Origin: Trichostrongylus colubriformis
Lineage: Eukaryota > Nematoda > Chromadorea > Rhabditida > Trichostrongylidae
Length of the DNA stretch: 64,000 bases
Reading direction: 5' to 3'
Assembly: GCA_963978905.1 (NCBI GenBank)
Contig: OZ022259.1
Coordinates: 21,302,068 to 21,366,067 of the forward strand
Shown piece by piece: positions 57,187-64,000 of this stretch. The first letter of the stretch is position 1; each line of letters opens with the position of its first letter. Made by a program: the position numbers and the translations under genes. The notes beneath the pieces are model-generated. The model worked only from the letters and a program-made list of their open reading frames with translations, was not told the DNA's origin and did no database searches.

Positions 57187-60136
57187 TGAACCTCTGTCGC
57201 ACAAACAGATTGCTTCCCCATCCCAGAGCACTTCCTCGCCTGCATTAGGCACAAATTCACATACCCTGTCTGGGTATGATATGGTAGTTGCGCTCAAAAC
57301 GCGATACCCCTTCCTCATTAGCTTTGAAGTTTTTTGAATGCTCAATATTCAAGCGTAGGCATCAACAGAGCTCGAAAAAGGCCTCGCGGTGATACCGCTA
57401 GTGGGACAAAAGAAAGGCTGTCGGCCACAGCTAACTGCAGTCTATATCAATATTGGGTTGCTGGGAATTGAAAAATAGTTCACTAAGGAAACTTAATATT
57501 GTAATTGTGACTGAAATAAAAATAATTTCAAGGAGGAAGTAGATTTTAAGATGACCGTGTTCAGTTTAATTTTCCGATCTGTAAGAAGTTCACGAAAAGA
57601 CATTCATATCCTCAAATGATTTTCACAAAAGCACAATGTGTATAATTGATGGGATGGGAGATAACTGAGCACTTTAAATCCGATAGTATCAATGTGGATG
57701 AAGCTTGGATGGATTCACATTTTTTGCTAACCCTCCGAAAAATCTCCTTTTTTAGCCATACCGATCTGGCGTGATTCGATGTGCTGGGACAATCTTTAAT
57801 TAACAATATTTCAACTTTCAAGGGGTTGTAGACGGGCACAGGAGAGCCGCGCAGCTGACACAATTTTCAAACGAATCAAGTGAGCTAAGTGATCATAACT
57901 CGTGTGGTCCGGTTCACATCTGGAAAACCGCGATTTTTCAGCAAAGGACTTTTTTTCGAAGAAATTCTGGAGCAGGATCGACTTATTGAGGGTCAAGGAT
58001 ATAATGAGCGGTCTCCTCATGAACGAAATTCGTAGTTATCGAACTGGCTCATCTCCAGTTGCCTATTATAATCGATTGTGAGTTATTAAATTATTCACGT
58101 ACGGCATAGGTTATCGTTCATTTTGTAAATATAAGGAATAAACATAGCATTATCATAAAAACTGTCCTGCCTCCCCGAGAAGTTGCCCGTAGAGCCGAAA
58201 ATTTTAGGTACAGTTTAAAAGACCAGGTCAGGTCATGGGAAAAAGATACGAAGAAATAATTGCGAACGGGGTGCGGATACATAAGCCTAGAAGGGACGGA
58301 GCTCAGGGTGAGCATTTTCCCCTATCCCCATAGAGCCCTAGCAAAAATGAACGTAGGATTATAATTGTTGCAAAAAAGTCCAGCGAAATGAGTTGTGTTC
58401 ATATAAGGTATAATATCCTCTCCTATCACCAACGTGCCCTTCGAAGCATGCTTTACGCCAGGAAATGTCATCGGTGGGTGAAGCAGGGTCACGCATCCAG
58501 CTGAGGAAAATTTTCAAAAAAATACGACCCCCCCCCCGAAAAAGGGGCCTCAATACGACCCCCCTTCCACTTATGTTATTGTTAGTTTTCATTTTGCAAT
58601 AAATAATAAATAAGTGCATAAATAATGAACGAAGTATTTTTTATTGGTATGCAATAAATAAGTGCATAAATAATGAACGAAGTATTTTTTATTGGTATAT
58701 TACAAGAAATTTGCTTCATCTGGACTAAACAATCACTCACGCGTGTTCGCCTAAGCTTACGCAAAGGGAATTTTCTTTCCCCAGACTTAGGCTAACACCA
58801 GGATAATAAGGAACGTGAACTTGCTTCATCAAAATCATTTCATTGCAAAATTCGAACCCAGTTGGCTAGTGCTGCGACCTCTCTGCGCTCTAACCATAGC
58901 GTTAGAGACCGTCTCTAACGCTGTGGATAGAGCACAGCATACTACTTTTTCCACCCTAACTCTCTAAACACCGAAAGAACATTATAAAACAACAAGGAAA
59001 CAAAAAGAGGAACGAATCGCCCACAAATATGCGCGAAGGGAACAGGTGCGGCTGCGTCGCGATCTGAATGGAGCGCGTTATCTCCCCCATACTAAATTCC
59101 GACATTTTCAAAATACTTTAAACTTTACCTAGAGCCCATCTTTCAAACAGCTGTGAACTGTTTTCCCAATAACTCCCTTAGATCTATCTGATGTCCGCTT
59201 GCTTTCCCTAATTGGGGCTTAGTTCTCGATATAGGTTTCCAGATGAGGATTAGATGAGGAAAATTTTGAAATGTTTTATTCAAATGGCCATAACCTCCTT
59301 CAAGCTCAACCATATGAGTGCGCTTTGGTGAGGCGGGGTCTGCTAGGTTGTCGCTTTCAAATGATTACCTGAGCTATGCCATATCTTCAAAACGAAGGAA
59401 GTTATTTGGAGGGAAGCCAGATGAGGAAAATTTTTTTCGTCGAGTTTGCGAAATCTTTCCAAGATTCTTCAGGAAAATTGATTCATTGTTACTGAAATTT
59501 CTCTAGTACGCATCATTCGCTCTCGAGCGCCTACTGGGAGGGCGAGAAGCGTCGGTCAGCTTCTCTGTGGGATGCGCCATGCATGAGGATTTTATGCACA
59601 TTCACAATGAATACAAACGTTTTTCCTGTCCGCATAGTGGCCGCTAACACCAGATTACGTACTTGCAATCGTAGTAAGATATTACGGAATTCCATATAAG
59701 CTAATTTTTCATTTTCTTCCCATTGTTCTTGGAGTGTCCATCCACGGTGGTACCCGTTGATAGATATCGCTTTCCACGGTTAATTAGTGAATTTCGGAGG
59801 TGTCCCTGTACGTGATTTCGGTGCCGGCGGACCAATGAAAGGGTTATTGGCATTGGTTGGCTTCGTTGTGAATTGCGCCATGCATGAGGTTTCCATGATG
59901 ATTAAGTTAAATTAGCTTCGGGTTCAAACGCAGTTAGTCGGTTTTATCATTTCTCTCCTTACACTTTAGACCCTCAGCGTTAGAAATTCTATTGATCACT
60001 GCCTGAGTAAACGATTACGACTCCCCCCCCCCTTCCTAGCGGACCAAATACGACCCCCCCCCCCCGTAGAGGATCTCTCAACGGAGGCTTGACCCTGGGG
60101 TGAAGTTTGTTTTCGAAATTTGTACGTTAGAACAGT
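57187..60136. other. Intergenic repeats, no gene seen
   Basis: Holds a 46-bp tandem duplication (58,605-58,698, unit containing AATGAACGAAGTATTTTTTA), a tRNA-like inverted segment (about 58,845-58,950), and repeated TACGACCCCCC tracts at 58,527, 58,553 and 60,047. Minus-strand open frames at 57,612-58,020 are short and unplaced. Confidence 0.4.
58845..58950. repeat. tRNA-derived (SINE-like) inverted segment
   Basis: On the minus strand the segment reads like a decayed tRNA: an A-box-like TATGGTTAGAGCGC and a B-box-like GGGTTCGAATTTT about 30 bases later. On the plus strand a second A-box-like copy (CTGTGGATAGAGCACAGC) faces it across the palindrome GCGTTAGAGAC-C-GTCTCTAACGC (58,900-58,922). 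No cloverleaf could be completed, so I do not call a tRNA gene. Confidence 0.3.
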
Positions 60137-60509
60137 TTGTAGAATAAGATTGTTATCGACAACTGACCTTCAAGTCTTGGATCCCAGTGGGACCGAAGCC
60201 CAGACTCGAAGATTAATCATAATATTCATAACTCTTATTCCGCGTTTATACTTCGCGCCTGGGCTACGCAGAGCATGGCTGCGTCCATAGAGAGCGAGGC
60301 CGAGTGGCACGGCGACGTCGTCTCTGCACGTCGCCGTGCCACTCGGCCTCGCTCTCTATGGACGCAGCCATGCTCTGCGTAGCTCAGGCGCGAAGTATAA
60401 ACGCGGAATAAGAGTTATGAATATTATGATTAATCTTCGAGTCTGGGCTTCGGTCCCACTGGGATCCAAGATTTGAAGGTCAGTTGTCGATAACAATCTT
60501 ATTCTACAA
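60137..60509. repeat. 373-bp near-perfect palindrome containing a family A MITE
   Basis: Arms of 182 bp (60,137-60,318 and 60,328-60,509) around a 9-base spacer, with about two mismatches. The MITE ends (CCGCGTTTATACTTCGCG) lie at about 60,238, so roughly 100 bp of outside sequence (from TTGTAGAATAAGATTG to the MITE) is also mirrored. No target duplication was recognised at the outer ends. Confidence 0.85.
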
Positions 60510-60961
60510 GGATGGAATCACAGATTTCAAATTACTTTTTCCTTTCATAAGACCTAGCTTTTTCTTTGTATGATTGTGAATGGCTATAAAACATGTGTTC
60601 TGTTGACTGTTGCAATAATAATTGCTTAGTGGATGTGATTTATGCAAGCTCCAGAAGTTACTCCTTCAAAACAATTTGATTTATTTCCTGCTTGTCTCTT
60701 AAAAACAACCTGTTTTTTATTCTATCTTCTGCACACTCACGTGTATGGCTAAACCCTATTTTCTCAATAGGCAAGTTTGTAAATGGCGCCGTGACCCCAC
60801 ACAAGACGCGTCAATCAAGTCCCGCCTCAACCAGAAGAGTTCAGCACCCTTATGGTTGTCCCTGGTTCATTTTTCAGTTGAAATCCGGTATAGGTGTGGC
60901 AGATTCGCATCGGCCCAGTTCTCTAAATTAAATAGTGGACTGATTTGAAGATCTCTGTTCA

Positions 60962-61392
60962 AAGGAATTGTTCGTGGAAACTGCATGATTCTAATTTCTG
61001 TTGAAATCACTTTACTAGATACATTACATGAACAGGAACACGAAAAGAACCAAGATTTTACCTTTTCTCAGATTTCGAAGCATAAATCGAGAAATTCAAA
61101 TAAGAGCAACTCGTTTGAATTCTTGCCACAATATCTGAACAACCGTCAGCCTCCAGAGCGCAGTCCTAGTTTTTACTTACAATGCTGCTTTGCTTCTCGC
61201 TCTGCGTCCCTGGCCACGTGAGTGTTGCCACTTTGCTCCTCAGCTATCTATGGCTCAAACCAAGTCAGACGCTCTACCCCGTCATCCGCGATTATGGGAA
61301 GCTCCATCTCAATTTGATTCTTGTATATTAGCACGTGAAGGGCCCCTTAGTAAGCGAAGATAAGATAAATATATCGTGGACGATTATTTCAA
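60962..61392. mobile_element. MITE, family D/B-related
   Basis: Begins AAAGGAATTGTTCGTGGAAA and ends ATATCGTGGACGATTATTTC. The internal part matches the 10.6- and 12.8-kb copies (GAGCAACTCGTTTGAATTC, CCTGGCCACGTGA). Diverged. Confidence 0.45.
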
Positions 61393-62159
61393 CGCTATTT
61401 CGTTGTGTATATACTAGGCATTCAAATGATATCACGAGTTGAGTTGACTCGACTTCAGTGCATATACCATCCTGCATAAAACTTATACTCGCTGATGACT
61501 GAAGCCCCAATTATGGGTTACTCGATTTTGTGAAAGTAGAGGTAGTAAATGGTGTCATAATGAGTAAATATAGATAAACGGCCAAAAAACTATGAAATGA
61601 TATTCTCTTTTCCCTGTTCATTTTGGTCGCGGACGAGTTTACGTCTAAAGTTTAGTCATCCTGCGCTTTTCCCTATGGATTAATGTCAACCGTCGCGTGA
61701 GTATTACGACTGATAATCTGAGTAATATCTTGGATGGGATCGCACAAGCCGAAAAAAGTTAAAAAAGAGATCCAATTGAAATAGCTGAGTATATTTAATA
61801 CTGACAAAACCTTTCAGGTCACGTCCACATAAAAATTTCTCAGCCCCGCTGATGCGTGCTCCTCTACTTACAATGAACGCCATTGCCCCACTCCTATTCC
61901 GCTGCTCGTCCATCCTGTCCTAGCCACAACTCTCTCGGTGAGCCTTCACACCGCGTTTTGACGCGAATTTAGTCACACATTACTTTTTTGAACGGTAGTA
62001 ACCATTTTCAGAAAGTACTATATCTTGCCAGTTCTCATATTCTCTTTACTCCAGGTGTTGCCTTCGAAGACACCGCAAGGGGTAAATTCGGCAGATTGTG
62101 TATTATGGAAATAGGAGTGCTCAGCAATGTAACAGTAGAGAAGGAATAAAATAAACCTG

Positions 62160-62655
62160 CGCAAAAAACCAAGGAGTAGGAACCTGGATATACCCCTTCT
62201 CTCGCCCCCTCTGCGTCATTAGCCGAGGGCAGACTGCAGACAGGTATAAGGCTGAATCAGCTGGCTGCAGTCGTTGTTCCGCCCTCGCCCGCAACTCGCC
62301 CGGTCGATGAACTGCAGAACGACGCGCCGTGCTGCGGGGTCGTAATGAGACTCCAAGCCGCGCTCTTCCATACAAGTTTCGCTGCACAGCACCTCTTCTG
62401 AAGTGGAAGGATCGTTTTCAGAGAACATGTAATCCCAGTTCTTACTTTCTCCTTGCTTCTATGGAGAAAGCCTGCTGCACTGCGTGTCGTGCTGCAGTCC
62501 ATCCACCGGGTGAGTTGCGGGTGAGGGCGGTACAGCATTCGCGGCCGGCTGATGGAGCCCCTCCGCTCGTCTGTAGTCTACCCGTGGCTAGAGACGCAGA
62601 GGGGCGCGAGGGAGAAGAGGAGTTTTCGGGTTCTTACTTCTCGTTCTTTCGCCGT
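62160..62655. mobile_element. Fold-back element, GC-rich inner arms
   Basis: CTTCTCTCGCCCCCTCTGCG at about 62,199 and TCGCCCGCAACTCGCCCGG near 62,290 are mirrored by CCGGGTGAGTTGCGGGTGAG near 62,510 and CGCAGAGGGGCGCGAGGGAG near 62,597. Each arm is about 170 bp. Open frames on both strands are mirror by-products. Confidence 0.6.
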
Positions 62656-62758
62656 TTTATTTCGTTCTTTCCCTAGTGTTACACTACTGAGCACCCATAC
62701 TTCCATATTCTACAATCTGCTAAATTTACCCTTTCCAGCGTCTTTGAAGCACTCCTTC

Positions 62759-63084
62759 GGCCGCGTTCATACTTTGCGTAACTGGCGCCGGCAAGGCAGC
62801 GAAGACGGCAAATTGAAGTTGGCCGTAAAATCATGTGTTCGCCGTCGATTACGGCGACACTCTGCTGACGCGCTCTGTTTTCCAAATGCTCAATCTAACC
62901 ATGCTACCGTATGCTGATCGTAGGGAAATCTCCGAATTCGAATTCGAGTCGCTATAATTTGGTCGAATTTGTGGATTTTTGCCGCAATCATCACACTGTA
63001 TTACGATAAGGTCCAGCGTTTCAAAAACAGCGAGTCATCAGAGTGCCGCCGTCGCCGCCAATGACGTAAAGTATGAACGCGGTC
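62759..63084. mobile_element. Fold-back MITE, family A, enlarged
   Basis: Left GGCCGCGTTCATACTTTGCG, right GTAAAGTATGAACGCGGTC. About 326 bp, twice the usual size, with a different interior; probably a chimera or a copy carrying an insertion. Confidence 0.6.
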
Positions 63085-64000
63085 ATGCAAAGACCTACCT
63101 AGCGTTTCCTTGGGTCCCATGTGTTCGTTTATCTGGTTTGAACAGGTCTCCCATTCACGCAACCTAAATTGGCTCTCATGCTATCATCTCCATGTATGCT
63201 TAGTTTTATCGCAAATTGTATGTATAATGGTTTGGAACTGCTGCTATATGCTGTAAGTGTGGACTACTGCTTACATTGATTCGAAGGAAGCATCTGACGG
63301 GTGAAGCGTCATTTCCAGTACTTTTCAGCAGGATTTCAGCTTGTCCTACTCAAGCTTTTACTATCTTCTTTTCATAAAGGTCATTCAGATTCAGATTTTT
63401 TGAAGGTCAGATTCAGGGAAGGTTCTTTGGTAAAGTAACTAACAAGAGTAAATGTAAGAGTTCCGACGATTTCTTCCCGGTTCTCAATGGTGGTCCATAA
63501 GTTCATTCACATTACCATAGTGAATGATTGCTTCTCAGATGTGATTACCCGAATACCTCGTGAGTAGCAACTTGCCCCTTGCGAAAATCATTGCAGTTCA
63601 TTTGCATTACCTGACGACATTGATCCAAGCGCTTTCTCGTAAAAACGAACTACGTAGCGGAGTAGCCTGTTTTTGATTGCGTCTTACTCGCCAATCCAAC
63701 CACCATTAGAGGCACATTCCAGGATTATTGGGATATCACATCTCCTGCCGTGGATGGATAGTTCGACCCAAGCCACGTAGGCTGTACCTCTAACGAGGCG
63801 TGGATGACAGTTCGTGGAGCGTGCAAAGCCAAAGAATCTAGCGCAACCCGCCCACCCCAGCCGGGGTGTGCTGCAAGAGTTCCGGTGCCTAGTGTGGAGT
63901 CAGGTCACTCAGTAGTGGGTTTACTTCACGATGCGATTGGTTTACTGCCAATTTCACGATCTTGGCTAGTAGCTGGTCTACCTATGTCGAAAATAAGAGT
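63085..64000. other. No supportable gene at right edge
   Basis: Mixed-composition sequence. The last 300 bases are more GC-rich (for example GCGCAACCCGCCCACCCCAG) and have the look of an interspersed repeat, but no family was recognised and no open frame is convincing. Confidence 0.4.

Noticed and set aside
58845..58915. A functional tRNA gene on the minus strand
   Set aside because: Box-like motifs are present but no acceptor stem or anticodon arm can be paired.
1..64000. CRISPR array, bacterial operon or prophage
   Set aside because: The sequence is intron-containing eukaryotic DNA; no regularly spaced repeats were seen.

Overview
The window looks like nuclear DNA of a nematode. Introns are mostly AT-rich with short pyrimidine-run acceptors (TTTTCAG, TTTCCAG) and GTAAGT/GTGAGT donors, exons are small, and the proteins match nematode families. 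The repeat density (mariner copies, many fold-back MITEs) would fit a strongylid such as a hookworm, but the genus is an inference. There are no bacterial features, no CRISPR array and no rRNA.

Layout. 1-10.9 kb: repeat-rich DNA with only weak exon candidates, dominated by a pair of about 825-bp inverted arms (6183-8930). 10,976-17,467 (+): the 3' part of a matrix metalloprotease gene, with half of the catalytic domain, a hinge, a complete four-bladed hemopexin domain and a GPI-anchor-like tail. 18,061-19,668 (-): a complete BCL7-family gene (SWI/SNF accessory subunit), tail to tail with the protease. 21,680-27,931 (+): a ten-exon gene for an unrecognised nuclear protein rich in SP/TP sites, with a dead mariner in its last intron. 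28.6-41 kb: repeats plus a scatter of exon-like islands on the + strand (33.1-40.5 kb) that probably belong to one or more genes I cannot name. 41,999-47,484 (+): MPP10, the U3 snoRNP/SSU-processome protein. 48,009-53,435 (+): a MED15/MDT-15-like Mediator tail subunit, 524 bp downstream of MPP10 and possibly co-transcribed. 53.4-64 kb: no gene found, but several MITEs, a mariner remnant and a 373-bp near-perfect palindrome.

The recognised genes are housekeeping or regulatory (ribosome biogenesis, Mediator, chromatin remodelling) plus one extracellular protease, and they do not form an obvious pathway. Most of the novelty is in the repeat fraction: (i) a fold-back family ending in GGCCGCGTTCATACT with 3-bp TNA-type target duplications and one perfect nested 130-bp palindrome; (ii) a 425-bp family inserted at TTAA, with two copies of identical length and a filled/empty site pair; (iii) a 241-bp element with a 9-bp target duplication; (iv) several strong RNA-hairpin candidates.

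Limits: exon boundaries were read by eye from splice consensus, reading phase and family resemblance. The first exons of the protease and of MPP10 were not found. Identities of weak exon islands are unknown.
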